Below are positions 41,639 through 50,570 of a stretch of 64,000 nt of DNA, piece after piece. The stretch is from Halobacillus mangrovi (GTDB lineage Bacteria; Bacillota; Bacilli; Bacillales; Halobacillaceae): contig NZ_CP020772.1 in the NCBI RefSeq assembly GCF_002097535.1, positions 2,790,001-2,854,000 on the forward strand, given 5' to 3'. The notes under the pieces are model-generated. The model was not told the origin of the DNA, did no database searches, and saw only the letters and a program-made list of their open reading frames with translations. Numbering within the stretch: the stretch's first letter is position 1; each line of letters begins with the position of its first letter. The position numbers and the translations under genes are program-made.

Positions 41639-42400
41639 CTAGATTTTATCAGCCACGCAAAACAGCTCTGCAAAATCATTCACGACTGTGGCCTCAGGAT
41701 CGACCTGTACATCGAGCCTCATCCTCTCGAGACCTTCCTTATATTCATCCTCGCTGATTAGAGTTAACGCGGATATATCTCGATTCTCAGCAAAATGTAA
41801 GTATTCTGCTATTTTGACTTCTTTCAACTGATAATCAATCTGCAAATCTACTTTAAATCCCCGTTTATTAAGCTGATCATAGATCAATCCTTTGTCCCAA
41901 AATCTTTTTTGATCCTCTACCTGAGCTGAAGGAAAATAATAATACAGCCACCATAGTGGCATATGATCCACAGCAATATTGTGCATGAAATACATTCCAC
42001 CTGGCTTTAATATTCTGTAAATTTCATCGAGCACTTGTTGTTTGTGAAGATAATGATGGAAAGCATAATGATTGGCAATATAATCAAAGGATTCAGAACG
42101 ATAAGGCATAGACTCTGCAGCGCCGTGGACGAAAGATACGTTCCCTAGCCTATCTTTTGCTTTCTCTAGCATTTGTTCTGAGGCATCTAATCCGTGCCAG
42201 TTCATATCCGTATCTTTAAACTCTTTTATTTGATGAGCAAGGTAAAGCCCTGTTCCGCAGGATAAATCCAGAATTTCATAACTAGATCGATCATGTGTTT
42301 CTATGTACGTTTTTAATCTGTTATCTCGACAAATTTCATCACGTCTATAATCATTCAGATCATATCGGTCTGCTATTCCAGAGAAATTCGTTTGCTTCAT
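41639..42400 (-). CDS. SAM-dependent methyltransferase (class I)
   Basis: 253 aa. Motif I is ILDLSCGTGLYLAHQIKEFK, followed by WHGLDASEQMLEKAKDRL and FVHGAAESMPYRSESFDYIA, then EIYRILKPGGMYFMHNIAVD, the UbiE/Methyltransf_11 pattern. ATG after GGAGGG. It heads a probable two-gene operon with the hydrolase at 40779. Of the 259 bases upstream to the bioB terminator I can name nothing. Substrate unknown. Confidence 0.87.
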   Translation of the reverse strand: MKQTNFSGIADRYDLNDYRRDEICRDNRLKTYIETHDRSSYEILDLSCGTGLYLAHQIKEFKDTDMNWHGLDASEQMLEKAKDRLGNVSFVHGAAESMPYRSESFDYIANHYAFHHYLHKQQVLDEIYRILKPGGMYFMHNIAVDHMPLWWLYYYFPSAQVEDQKRFWDKGLIYDQLNKRGFKVDLQIDYQLKEVKIAEYLHFAENRDISALTLISEDEYKEGLERMRLDVQVDPEATVVNDFAELFCVADKI

Positions 42401-42659
42401 ACAACGCCCTCCTATATTAAAAGCAACCTTCTTCCTATACCTGAATCAATTCCAGAACTTTTTCACTACGTATGAAAGAAGGTCTGAAATGCTTCAAACT
42501 GTGCTTACTCCTATTCCAACCACACTCGTACACCTCTGACAGGCAGCACGTCATGTATATGGTTTAATAATCGGAACTACTTGTTTAGAAACCGGCTGTA
42601 CATTTTATTGATAGGCAGATTTGTCGTAATAGGATATGAAATTATTTGAGATAAAGAAA

Positions 42660-42682
42660 AACTGCCTTATCCAGGCAGTTTC
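42660..42682 (-). terminator. Terminator of bioB
   Basis: AAACTGCCT and AGGCAGTTT stem around TATCC, followed by TTCTTT on the minus strand; overlaps the end of bioB. Confidence 0.75.
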
Positions 42683-42683
42683 A

Positions 42684-43673
42684 TTAACTTAAAACTTTTT
42701 CCTTATTCACGACATCCACATCAAACCCTAAATCTTCGATCATTTTGTGGTCTTCTGTGCTTTCTTGACCATCTGTAGTCAAGTAATCTCCCACAAAAAT
42801 CGAGTTTGCTGGATAAAGACTAAGCGGCTGAAGACTGCGTAAATTCACTTCACGTCCGCCGGATACACGGATTTCTTTTGTCGGGTTGATAAAACGAAAT
42901 AAGCATAGAACTTTTAAACAGTAGGACGGAGTCAATTCATCGGTCCCTTCAAGTGCTGTCCCATCAATGGCATGAAGGAAATTTACCGGAATAGAATCTG
43001 CATCCATCAGCTGTAAAGCGCGTGCCATATCAACGATATCCTGTTTTGACTCTTTCATTCCGACTATGACCCCGGAGCATGGAGAAATACCTGCTTGTTT
43101 AGCATAATTAACCGTTTCTACACGGTCGTCGTAGGTGTGACTCGTGGTGATTTGATCGTGGTGATTTTCTGAGGTGTTAATATTGTGGTTGTAACGATCG
43201 ACGCCTGCCTCCTTTAACTGCTCAGCTTGTTCTGGCTTTAAAAGCCCGAGACATGCGCAAATCCTCATATTATATTTCTCTTTGATTTCCTTAACTGCCG
43301 ATGTGACGATATCTAATTCACGCTTGGAAGGTCCTCGGCCGCTTGCAACGATACAATATGTACCCGCCTTCATATTATGGGCTTTTCCTGCCCCTCGAAT
43401 GATCGTTTCCTTGTCCATCATCCTATATTTTTGGATGGGGGCTTTTGAATCTCTGGACTGCGCACAGTACCCGCAGTTCTCAGGACAAAAGCCTGTTTTT
43501 GTATTGACGATCATATTCAGCTTCACTTTGTTGCCGTAAAACTTCTTTCTCACATGATAGGCGCTATGCAGCAAACTGAGCAGCTCATCCTCCGGGCAGT
43601 TTAACACGTCTAAAGCTTCGTCATTCGTAATTTCATAGCCGTTAATCGCTTTGATCGCTAAAACTCTCCACAT
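42684..43673 (-). CDS. bioB: Biotin synthase
   Basis: 329-aa radical-SAM enzyme that inserts sulfur into dethiobiotin. The [4Fe-4S] motif C-x3-C-x2-C is GFCPENCGYCAQS (Cys63, 67, 70); further hallmarks are YNHNINTSENHHDQITTSHT and VNFLHAIDGTALEG. ATG at 43673, seven bases after GGGGA. It stands alone, without bioW/A/F/D, preceded by a BirA operator (43702-43730), so it should be repressed when biotin is plentiful. Confidence 0.95.
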   Translation of the reverse strand: MWRVLAIKAINGYEITNDEALDVLNCPEDELLSLLHSAYHVRKKFYGNKVKLNMIVNTKTGFCPENCGYCAQSRDSKAPIQKYRMMDKETIIRGAGKAHNMKAGTYCIVASGRGPSKRELDIVTSAVKEIKEKYNMRICACLGLLKPEQAEQLKEAGVDRYNHNINTSENHHDQITTSHTYDDRVETVNYAKQAGISPCSGVIVGMKESKQDIVDMARALQLMDADSIPVNFLHAIDGTALEGTDELTPSYCLKVLCLFRFINPTKEIRVSGGREVNLRSLQPLSLYPANSIFVGDYLTTDGQESTEDHKMIEDLGFDVDVVNKEKVLS

Positions 43674-43701
43674 AAACAAGTCCCCTTTCTAAATGTGTGC
43701 C

Positions 43702-43730
43702 CGTTAACCTATTTTGTCGAATGGTTAACG
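43702..43730 (-). promoter_or_regulatory. BirA (biotin repressor) operator
   Basis: CGTTAACC, 13 bases, GGTTAACG: a perfect inverted repeat that matches the bacterial BirA operator half-sites (GTTAACC..GGTTAAC). It lies 29 bases before the bioB start, in the promoter region. Confidence 0.88.
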
Positions 43731-43845
43731 ACCATTGATAGCGTACCATAATCTGTCAGAAAAAACACCTTTTTCTGACATTGCTCTAATTTGACAGCTT
43801 ATAGCCTCCATGCTAGTATTCTTTTAATCCATGAAACGAATACGA

Positions 43846-43958
43846 TCTCTTATTCAGAGCGGCGGAGGGACTTGCCCAATGAAGCCCGGCAGACGAATCA
43901 GCGTTTAGCAGATTTAGGTGCTAATTCGACCGAAGAAGAGCTTTGAAAAATTAGAGAG
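43846..43958 (+). promoter_or_regulatory. SAM-I (S-box) riboswitch aptamer
   Basis: Ordered S-box core: P1 strand TCTCT, TATTCAGAGCGGCGGAGGGA, CTTGCCCAATGAAGCCCGGC, then AGGTGCTAATTCGACC, AGAAGAGCTTTGA and closing P1 AGAGA. These are the SAM-I signature blocks. It is the first of two aptamers upstream of metE. I see no clear intrinsic terminator between it and the cobalamin aptamer. Confidence 0.93.
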
Positions 43959-44019
43959 GCTAGGTATATTACTTTCCTTATTGAGAGTTCTTTCGTACGT
44001 ATGGATCAACAACTGCATA

Positions 44020-44215
44020 CCGTAGATCTTCAGGTGCTGGATAGACTTATTCAGCTTAAAAGGGAAGTCCGGTGAAACTCCGGCACGGTCCCGCCACTGT
44101 AAAATGGGAGCAAATCTGCTTGCGAGTCACTGTCTATTGGATAAATAGACGGGAAGACGCAGGTTTGTGATGAACATGAGTCAGGAGACCTGCCTGTCGA
44201 TTGTACACTTAAACC
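44020..44215 (+). promoter_or_regulatory. Adenosylcobalamin riboswitch
   Basis: Core elements in order: TTAAAAGGGAAGTCCGGTGA, AACTCCGGCACGGTCCCGCC, ACTGTAAAATGGGAGC, GAGTCACTG, GGAAGACGCAGG and the B12 box GAGTCAGGAGACCTGCC (44178-44194). Boundaries are approximate. It lies between the SAM aptamer and the metE terminator, so it should switch metE off when coenzyme B12 is present. Confidence 0.93.
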
Positions 44216-44290
44216 TACGAGGAATAGGGAGGTGTTAGGACATTAACCGGATCCGTCTGTCATTAACAGGGGGTTATCGTAATACGCCAC

Positions 44291-44325
44291 AACAATCTCT
44301 CTAGTGCATAGAGGGATTTTTTTAT
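44291..44325 (+). terminator. Leader terminator of metE (riboswitch output)
   Basis: ATCTCTCTA and TAGAGGGAT pair (one G-T) around GTGCA, followed by seven Ts. It lies 27 bases before metE and is the expression platform of the cobalamin aptamer and perhaps of both aptamers. Confidence 0.85.
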
Positions 44326-44351
44326 TGTCTACATTACAGGGAGGAATAAAA

Positions 44352-46631
44352 ATGACACAGGTACTAAGTTCATCCATAGGCTATCCAAGAATCGGAGAAA
44401 AGCGGGAATGGAAAAAAGCATTGGAGCGTTTTTGGAAGGGCTCAATCTCAGAAGACGATCTGTTGAGAGACATGAAAAAAATCCGCCTGACTCATCTAAG
44501 AAAACAGAAAAACCTCGGTATCGACTTGATACCCGTTGGTGACTTTAGTTTTTACGACCATGTTTTGGATACAGCCTTTATGTTCGGACTGATTCCATCA
44601 CGTTTTAAGGAGAGGGATTACTCCATAAATACTTATTTTGAAATTGCTCGCGGCAATGACGAAGCCGTGGCTTCAGAAATGACGAAATGGTTCAATACGA
44701 ATTACCATTATATCGTCCCTGAGATCCAATCAGATCATACTCCAGAGCTTACGCATAATTACCCGCTTCAATACTATAAAGAAGCCAAAGAAGAACTTGG
44801 ACTGACGACAAAACCCGTCCTCTTAGGTCCGATCACTTTTATTAAGTTGGCAAAAGGATTTGAGGAAACTGATTCAGATTCCCTATTAGAGAAGCTTGTG
44901 CCTCTCTATATACAGGTGCTAGAGGAACTGGTAAGCGCTGGTGCGGACTGGATCCAGGTGGATGAACCCATTTTAAGTACATCTATCTCAGAGAAGGACC
45001 TACAACGGGTAAAAGATGTGTACCATTTATTCCACAGCCAATTGCCTGGGGCTAAGATTCTGCTTCAGACTTATTTTGAGGCCGTTGATCACTACGAAGA
45101 AATCATTTCCCTTCCTGTGGCTGGGATAGGTCTTGACATTGTGCACGACGAAGGAGCGAATGTAGCCGCATTAAAAAAGTATGGTTTTCCTACAGACAAA
45201 ACTCTTGCAGTCGGGCTGATCAATGGCAGAAATATTTGGAGAACGGATTTGGAAAATAAGTTATCCCAGATAGAAGAAATTCTATCTGAAACTCAAAGAC
45301 TAATCGTCCAGCCTTCTTGTAGTTTATTACACGTACCTGTCACTGTAGAAACGGAACAGGATCTAGATCCTATTTTGAAAAATGGTTTGGCATTTGCCGA
45401 TCAAAAACTAGCAGAACTGACCATTTTAACAAGAGGGATCAACCATGGAAGAGATTCTATTCAAGAAGAACTTACGATTCAAATGGAGAAACGCAACCAA
45501 CTATGGACTTTAAAGCAAAATGCATCAAAGCCACGATCTGATGGTACCGACCTTTTGACAAAGCGTAATAGTGATTTCGAAAGGCGCCAAAATCTCCAGC
45601 AAGCGTTTTTCGATCTGCCTCTCCTTCCGACAACAACCATCGGAAGTTTGCCGCAAACAAAAGGAATACGGCAGGCACGATTGAGGTGGCGCCAAGGGGA
45701 ATGGTCGAATGCCTATTATGATACTTTTATAAAAAATAACATCTCTGAATGGATAAACCGGCAGGAGGAATTAGGATTAGACGTACTTGTGCACGGGGAG
45801 TTTGAGCGTAACGACATGGTCGAATTCTTTGGAGAAAAGCTAGAGGGCTTTGCGTTTACCCGCTTTGGATGGGTGCAGTCCTATGGTTCCCGGTGCGTAA
45901 AACCACCTATTATCACTAGTGATGTATCTTGGAAAGAATCGATGACCGTAAAAGAGATCTGCTACGCACAGTCCTTGACCAATAAACCAGTAAAGGGAAT
46001 GTTGACTGGTCCTATAACGATTTTAAACTGGTCGTTTGTACGTGAGGATATTACGCGTTTTGATGTAACCAAGCAAATTGCTTTAGCTTTGGAGAAAGAA
46101 ATTAAGGCTCTTGAAGAGCAGGAAATCCGTATGATCCAAGTGGACGAGCCAGCATTAAGAGAAGGACTGCCTCTTAAACCGGAGAAGCAAAACCTCTATC
46201 TCGAACAGGCTGTTTATGCTTTTAAGCTAGCTACATCGTCTGTAAAAGATGAAACACAAATCCATACCCATATGTGTTATTCCGAGTTCGGTGAAATTAT
46301 GGAGACCATCGATCAACTTGATGCTGACGTGATATCCATCGAAGCTACCCGTAGCCATGGAGAGATTATTGCTGACTTTGAGATCCATTCTTATAAAAAG
46401 GGCATTGGACTTGGAGTTTATGACATTCATAGCCCACGCGTACCACAAGTAGAAGAAATGGAGACAAATATTCAGCGTGCATTACAGGTTCTCGATCCTC
46501 GGCAGTTTTGGGTGAACCCGGACTGCGGTCTAAAAACGCGAGGAATTGAAGAAACAGAAGCTGCATTAACGAATATGGTTGATGCAAGTAAGAAGATTCG
46601 CGAACAAATTAAGGAAGTCGTTCGTAAGTAG
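44352..46631 (+). CDS. metE: Cobalamin-independent methionine synthase
   Basis: 759-aa enzyme that transfers methyl from methyltetrahydropteroyl-triglutamate to homocysteine. N-terminal opening SSSIGYPRIGEKREWKKALE; C-terminal catalytic half with LPTTTIGSLPQTKGIRQARL, and zinc ligands His640 and Cys642 (HMCYSEFGE), the Glu in ISIEATRSHGE and Cys725 in NPDCGLKTRG. ATG at 44352 after GGGAGG. Controlled by tandem SAM-I and cobalamin riboswitches, so it is made only when SAM and B12 are both low, implying a B12-dependent MetH elsewhere in the genome. Confidence 0.97.
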   Translation: MTQVLSSSIGYPRIGEKREWKKALERFWKGSISEDDLLRDMKKIRLTHLRKQKNLGIDLIPVGDFSFYDHVLDTAFMFGLIPSRFKERDYSINTYFEIARGNDEAVASEMTKWFNTNYHYIVPEIQSDHTPELTHNYPLQYYKEAKEELGLTTKPVLLGPITFIKLAKGFEETDSDSLLEKLVPLYIQVLEELVSAGADWIQVDEPILSTSISEKDLQRVKDVYHLFHSQLPGAKILLQTYFEAVDHYEEIISLPVAGIGLDIVHDEGANVAALKKYGFPTDKTLAVGLINGRNIWRTDLENKLSQIEEILSETQRLIVQPSCSLLHVPVTVETEQDLDPILKNGLAFADQKLAELTILTRGINHGRDSIQEELTIQMEKRNQLWTLKQNASKPRSDGTDLLTKRNSDFERRQNLQQAFFDLPLLPTTTIGSLPQTKGIRQARLRWRQGEWSNAYYDTFIKNNISEWINRQEELGLDVLVHGEFERNDMVEFFGEKLEGFAFTRFGWVQSYGSRCVKPPIITSDVSWKESMTVKEICYAQSLTNKPVKGMLTGPITILNWSFVREDITRFDVTKQIALALEKEIKALEEQEIRMIQVDEPALREGLPLKPEKQNLYLEQAVYAFKLATSSVKDETQIHTHMCYSEFGEIMETIDQLDADVISIEATRSHGEIIADFEIHSYKKGIGLGVYDIHSPRVPQVEEMETNIQRALQVLDPRQFWVNPDCGLKTRGIEETEAALTNMVDASKKIREQIKEVVRK

Positions 46632-46683
46632 GGAAAATTTGATAGAAGACGAATAGAGATCACGACTGCGCATCTTGCAATGA

Positions 46684-46721
46684 ATGAAGAAAGAACCCTA
46701 ATTGAAGGGTTCTTTCTTCAT
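46684..46721. terminator. Convergent terminator hairpin
   Basis: ATGAAGAAAGAACCCT and AGGGTTCTTTCTTCAT form a perfect 16-bp stem around AATTGA, between metE and the convergent VOC gene. Confidence 0.8.
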
Positions 46722-46725
46722 GGTG

Positions 46726-47121
46726 CTATTTAGCATTTTCATCGGGTTGATGAATCCCAAAAATATTTCCTTCCGTATCGATGAAATACCCCTGCCAAGC
46801 CATTCCCGGAAGCGCATACTTCGGCATGGCAACCTTACCTCCGTTGTTGGTAATCTTAGCTTCAACAGCATCGAAATCTTCTACCCCCATCGTGCATGCA
46901 TAGCCATTCACGGGCTGGTTTAATTCTGGTGGCGGACTTTGACGCTGCATTAACGCTCCGTTAATCCCCAACTCTTTTTCATCGCCGGTCACAGCACCAA
47001 AATAAGGCATTCCTGCATATTCACTCCAATCTTCAAATGTCCAACCAAATACATCACCATAAAAATTCTTCGCCCGTTCCATGTCATCTACATGAATTTC
47101 AAAATGAACTAGTCTGCCCAT
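46726..47121 (-). CDS. VOC family protein
   Basis: 131 aa: GRLVHFEIHVDDMERAKNFY, GWTFEDWSEYAGMPYFG and later TMGVEDFDAVEAKITNNGGK with QGYFIDTEGNIFGIHQPDEN. Two-module glyoxalase/dioxygenase fold with His in the first strand and the E-x-N-x-F-G-I ending common in VOC proteins. ATG after AGGAGGG. Substrate unknown. Confidence 0.87.
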   Translation of the reverse strand: MGRLVHFEIHVDDMERAKNFYGDVFGWTFEDWSEYAGMPYFGAVTGDEKELGINGALMQRQSPPPELNQPVNGYACTMGVEDFDAVEAKITNNGGKVAMPKYALPGMAWQGYFIDTEGNIFGIHQPDENAK

Positions 47122-47292
47122 AGTACCCTCCTAAGAATATAGATTTGTAAACCAATTTGTATGTAAGTTTTAAGTATGTGTATGTTCATTATTCTATCTC
47201 TATCTTTGATAATCCTTCTTCTTTTTCTTCGACGTGGAAAGTAATTATTATCCTCAAAGTAGATGGAAGCCTAAAAACAACTTTTGTCTAGT

Positions 47293-47577
47293 CTATGCTT
47301 CAAACAAAGAATCAATATAGGCGATCGCATAGAAGAACCACAAGCAAAGGAAAATAAATTCAAGTACAAAAAAGGTAATAAAACGAACAAGTGTCTTTTG
47401 TTTCACTTGTAAATAATAACCGACAGCCCAAAACACATAGATCATAATTAACCCAATATTTTCACCAGTATGACTTCCAGGATAAGGTGCAAAGTTCATA
47501 CCTAAATACGCTAAGAAACCAAGGAACAACAAGAATATAAGAAAGAGAAGATTCAACACATGTACGGCTGTTTTCAT
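47293..47577 (-). CDS. Hypothetical membrane protein (94 aa)
   Basis: ATG after GGAGATGTG. Three hydrophobic segments: TAVHVLNLLFLIFLLFLGFL, a second around IGLIMIYVFWAVGYYL and a third FITFFVLEFIFLCLWFFYAI. No family recognised. Single gene between the VOC and HAD genes. Confidence 0.6.
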   Translation of the reverse strand: MKTAVHVLNLLFLIFLLFLGFLAYLGMNFAPYPGSHTGENIGLIMIYVFWAVGYYLQVKQKTLVRFITFFVLEFIFLCLWFFYAIAYIDSLFEA

Positions 47578-47643
47578 ATCATCACATCTCCAATCTGATT
47601 GAAAAGCCTATTCATACATTGGGTTATTTACGATAGTTTCAGC

Positions 47644-48312
47644 TCAGATTGAATGGACTTCTCTTTTAGGAAATATAGCTTTCAATTCGATTAAGGCATG
47701 AATCACTTTATCAGCCTGTAATAGTTCCTCTTCTTTTGCAAAATCAAATTGACATCCTATTGAAGCTAAACCATTTTCTTTGGCAGCATGGATATCAGAG
47801 AGCCTGTCACCCACGACTGCTCCCTGACTGTGTTCATTTTTCTCTAATATCGTGCGTACTAAATCCGATTTGTTTAGTGTATCGACCTGTTCAATACTAA
47901 AGGTCTCCGCAACCCATTCATCCAAATGATAATACCTGACAATAGCTTTTAAGTATTCCATTAACCCATTACTTGCTATGTAAATCGAATAATTATTCTC
48001 TTTTAAGTAACTTAAAACTTCCCTCACATTCGGATATAACTCACCTTTTCCACTTCTAATATTCTCAATTAATCTTTGAAGAAAATAAGAGTCGGCTTGT
48101 TTTCTTACTTCGATAGAATGATGAGGTAACAAAGCTTCCCATACTCTCGGTAAGGGAACACCCATGATTTCGCGGTATTTTTCAATTGGCGTCTCTTTTT
48201 CCCACTGATTAAGAGAGGATAAATAATTAAATGTATCCTCCAGAGAAATCTCTAGAATTTTATCTGTTTGAAATAACGTCCCGTCCATATCAAAAATAAT
48301 TGCCTGTGACAT
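47644..48312 (-). CDS. HAD-superfamily hydrolase
   Basis: 222-aa phosphatase of the HAD fold. Motif I IIFDMDGTLFQTD (nucleophile and acid Asp), motif II IYIASNG, motif IV GAVVGDRLSDIHAAKENG. The helical cap (EDTFNYLSSLNQWEKETPIE) places it with phosphoglycolate-phosphatase-like enzymes. ATG after AAAGGAG. The 272 bases upstream hold only a short open stretch I cannot support. Confidence 0.87.
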   Translation of the reverse strand: MSQAIIFDMDGTLFQTDKILEISLEDTFNYLSSLNQWEKETPIEKYREIMGVPLPRVWEALLPHHSIEVRKQADSYFLQRLIENIRSGKGELYPNVREVLSYLKENNYSIYIASNGLMEYLKAIVRYYHLDEWVAETFSIEQVDTLNKSDLVRTILEKNEHSQGAVVGDRLSDIHAAKENGLASIGCQFDFAKEEELLQADKVIHALIELKAIFPKREVHSI

Positions 48313-48549
48313 TGACTTTTCTCCTTTGTAACAAAATTAACTGCGTTAGTTTAACATTCTTTCTAAACATCTTTTAATTTCCATTACTAGCTGGCTCATT
48401 AACTTTTATACGTATCACCTTCTTCTACGTTTCAATAAGTTATGTACTATACGAAGTTCCTTTTTCAAAACTTTTCTCTGCTCTATACTCAAAAGGTATA
48501 AACGTAAAAACATTTACATCTAAAACTAATGCTTTCATGTGTATAAACA

Positions 48550-48578
48550 AAAATCCTGCTACCAAGTAGCAGGATTTT
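48550..48578 (-). terminator. Terminator of the ATP-grasp/large-protein operon
   Basis: AAAATCCTGCTAC and GTAGCAGGATTTT form a perfect 13-bp stem around TTG, followed by TTGTTTAT on the minus strand. Confidence 0.85.
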
Positions 48579-48584
48579 CATCAT

Positions 48585-50555
48585 TTATATTTGTACCCAA
48601 GTGTACTGGTCTCCCCAGCTTTCCTTGGCTAACGATTCTACCTCTTTAACAATTTCATCATCCACTGCAAATCCGTCCCCTTGTTCATATTGATTGTAAT
48701 GAAACGCATATAGACGTGCAACAAATTGATGAAATGGTAATGATGATTCTCCAGGAATTTCACCAAAACCTGTCACGCTCGGCTGAATCCCCTGCCCCCA
48801 ATCCTGAGCACTGTCGTTGTTAGGATTGTAAAAGTAAATTCTCATTTCTCCTGTTGGATCCTTAGCGATACGCTGGATCGATACCGCATGCAATCCTAGA
48901 AACTTTCCAAACGAATTGGTAATGAAAATACCTACCGGGTTTGGATAAATGAGTTCATACCCTTCGTTATATTCTGGGTGATGTGTTGCATAGAAGAGAC
49001 GTACAAACCCTGGATAGTCAGCAACTGAGCCTGTCATTGGATCAATGACACTGCAAAATCCTTTAGGAATCCAATTGCCGTAAAAAGCTGGGTTTACCCA
49101 TTTGTGCACATCATCACCACGGAATTTCGAACGACGGACGAGCTCGGAATAGATCCGATCTAGATGCGGAACAAGCACTAAGGACACTGGATCCAGTTCT
49201 TCATGCAGGTCATCTACCAATCCTTCGCGTAAATCCTTCGAGTGAATGGTCATGCCTTCAAACATGACATCAATATCGCCGTCTCTAGCCGCTCTAGCAA
49301 TTAAATCAAGCAAGTGACCCGGGGCATGAAGGGACCAGAGGCTGATTCCCCTTGCTGTTTGGCAAGTAGGATTCATTCCCTGTCCGATTCCTAATGGCTG
49401 ACCAAGCACATTAAGTATTCCTGCTACAAGTATACTGTTTGCTGTAATTCCTTCATTCCCATTAATCGCATTAAGTAAGACCCTGCGGATATCCGGCTGA
49501 AGATCCAGCTCAATTATTCTCCTGATCCCAGGAATGACAGGCGAGGATGAAAGGACACCTCGATCCAGCATTTTGGAAAGACCATACAACGACTGTCGCA
49601 GCGGAATGTGAACCCCAACCTTAATCAGATTCTGGACAAAATCCAGATGCTCCTCGACGTTTGCTTTTCCTTTTTTAGATACCTTAAGTGCATCTGGCAG
49701 CAACTGAGGGTATTGCTTGTTCAAGTAGCGGACTAGAACAACATGGTTGGGGGCCACAAGACCTGTTTCATGCATAGTTTTCGCAAAGGATTGAGCTTCC
49801 TTTTTCAACTCTTCTTCTTTAAGCTCTTTCACCTTTTTACGATATTCCCTCACATTACTGTTCTGACTTTTCTTCGTTTTCCCATTTAACGCGTTTAAAT
49901 AGGATTGAATCGCTTTACGATCTCCTTCATCAATATCCTTATCCAACAATTGCTCCGCATGCTTGACCATCTTCACAATTCGATTCACCATAATCGGTCG
50001 TTGGGCAATAAGGTCACGAATTTCTTTCACAAGCTCACCGGAAATGGAAGCTAGCGATAACTTTTCCGATAAAAATTGGAACAGACGCTCCATCCGATCT
50101 TTATCTTTTCCTTTTCCTTCTATACGTGCAGCTTCTGTTTCTTCTGGAAAAAGAATATCTATGTTCAATGCCATCACTTCATGTAAGAAAGTTTGTGCTT
50201 GTTCCTTTGTAACACCTTCGCGCTGATATTCTCCTTCCGCGATGGCCACCATTCTCAGTTCACTCAGCATCTCTAAGATCGAGGTCATCCCTCCTGCTTG
50301 CAAGGAACCCTTCACCAAATTAGGCTGCAGTTTTGCAGGGTTTTCCCACGGGCTATCCTGAAAAATCCCCGCCTGATCATACCGTTCAGACATTTTATAT
50401 AAGACTGAGAAGCCTTCTTCTTCATCCATTAAGTTAGCCGCTGCCTGCAGGACACTGCTATGGTACATCGATTTCGCGAAGGAAAAAGCGGATTCCAGCG
50501 CCTCTAATTCTTGTTTGAATAATTCTGCTTTCGTTGTTTCCACCTTTAATGTCAT
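48585..50555 (-). CDS. Large protein of unrecognised family (656 aa)
   Basis: No signal or membrane segment. The N-terminal half is helical and charged (about residues 1-300, with KKVKELKEEELKKEAQSFAK). The C-terminal half is richer in conserved-looking glycine/proline motifs: ILNVLGQPLGIGQGMNPTCQ with TARGISLWSLHAPGHLLDLI (Cys398), KWVNPAFYGNWIPKGFCSVI, and HPEYNEGYELIYPNPVGIFI. A single conserved-looking Cys followed by His suggests a cysteine enzyme of the papain/transglutaminase type, but that is a guess. It starts 15 bases after the ATP-grasp ligase and shares its operon. Confidence 0.75.
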   Translation of the reverse strand: MTLKVETTKAELFKQELEALESAFSFAKSMYHSSVLQAAANLMDEEEGFSVLYKMSERYDQAGIFQDSPWENPAKLQPNLVKGSLQAGGMTSILEMLSELRMVAIAEGEYQREGVTKEQAQTFLHEVMALNIDILFPEETEAARIEGKGKDKDRMERLFQFLSEKLSLASISGELVKEIRDLIAQRPIMVNRIVKMVKHAEQLLDKDIDEGDRKAIQSYLNALNGKTKKSQNSNVREYRKKVKELKEEELKKEAQSFAKTMHETGLVAPNHVVLVRYLNKQYPQLLPDALKVSKKGKANVEEHLDFVQNLIKVGVHIPLRQSLYGLSKMLDRGVLSSSPVIPGIRRIIELDLQPDIRRVLLNAINGNEGITANSILVAGILNVLGQPLGIGQGMNPTCQTARGISLWSLHAPGHLLDLIARAARDGDIDVMFEGMTIHSKDLREGLVDDLHEELDPVSLVLVPHLDRIYSELVRRSKFRGDDVHKWVNPAFYGNWIPKGFCSVIDPMTGSVADYPGFVRLFYATHHPEYNEGYELIYPNPVGIFITNSFGKFLGLHAVSIQRIAKDPTGEMRIYFYNPNNDSAQDWGQGIQPSVTGFGEIPGESSLPFHQFVARLYAFHYNQYEQGDGFAVDDEIVKEVESLAKESWGDQYTWVQI

Positions 50556-50570
50556 AGCCTGCTGTTCCTC

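Noticed and set aside
42401-42659. Weak protein-like stretch on the minus strand (VLPVRGVRVWLE)
   Set aside because: Only about 18 codons, no start and no recognisable family.
43900-44351. Extension of metE upstream to 44304
   Set aside because: The extra codons run through the leader terminator and binding site; ATG 44352 matches the family N-terminus.
48438-48538. Short minus-strand open stretch (32 codons) downstream of the 656-aa gene terminator
   Set aside because: No ribosome binding site and it lies directly after a strong terminator.
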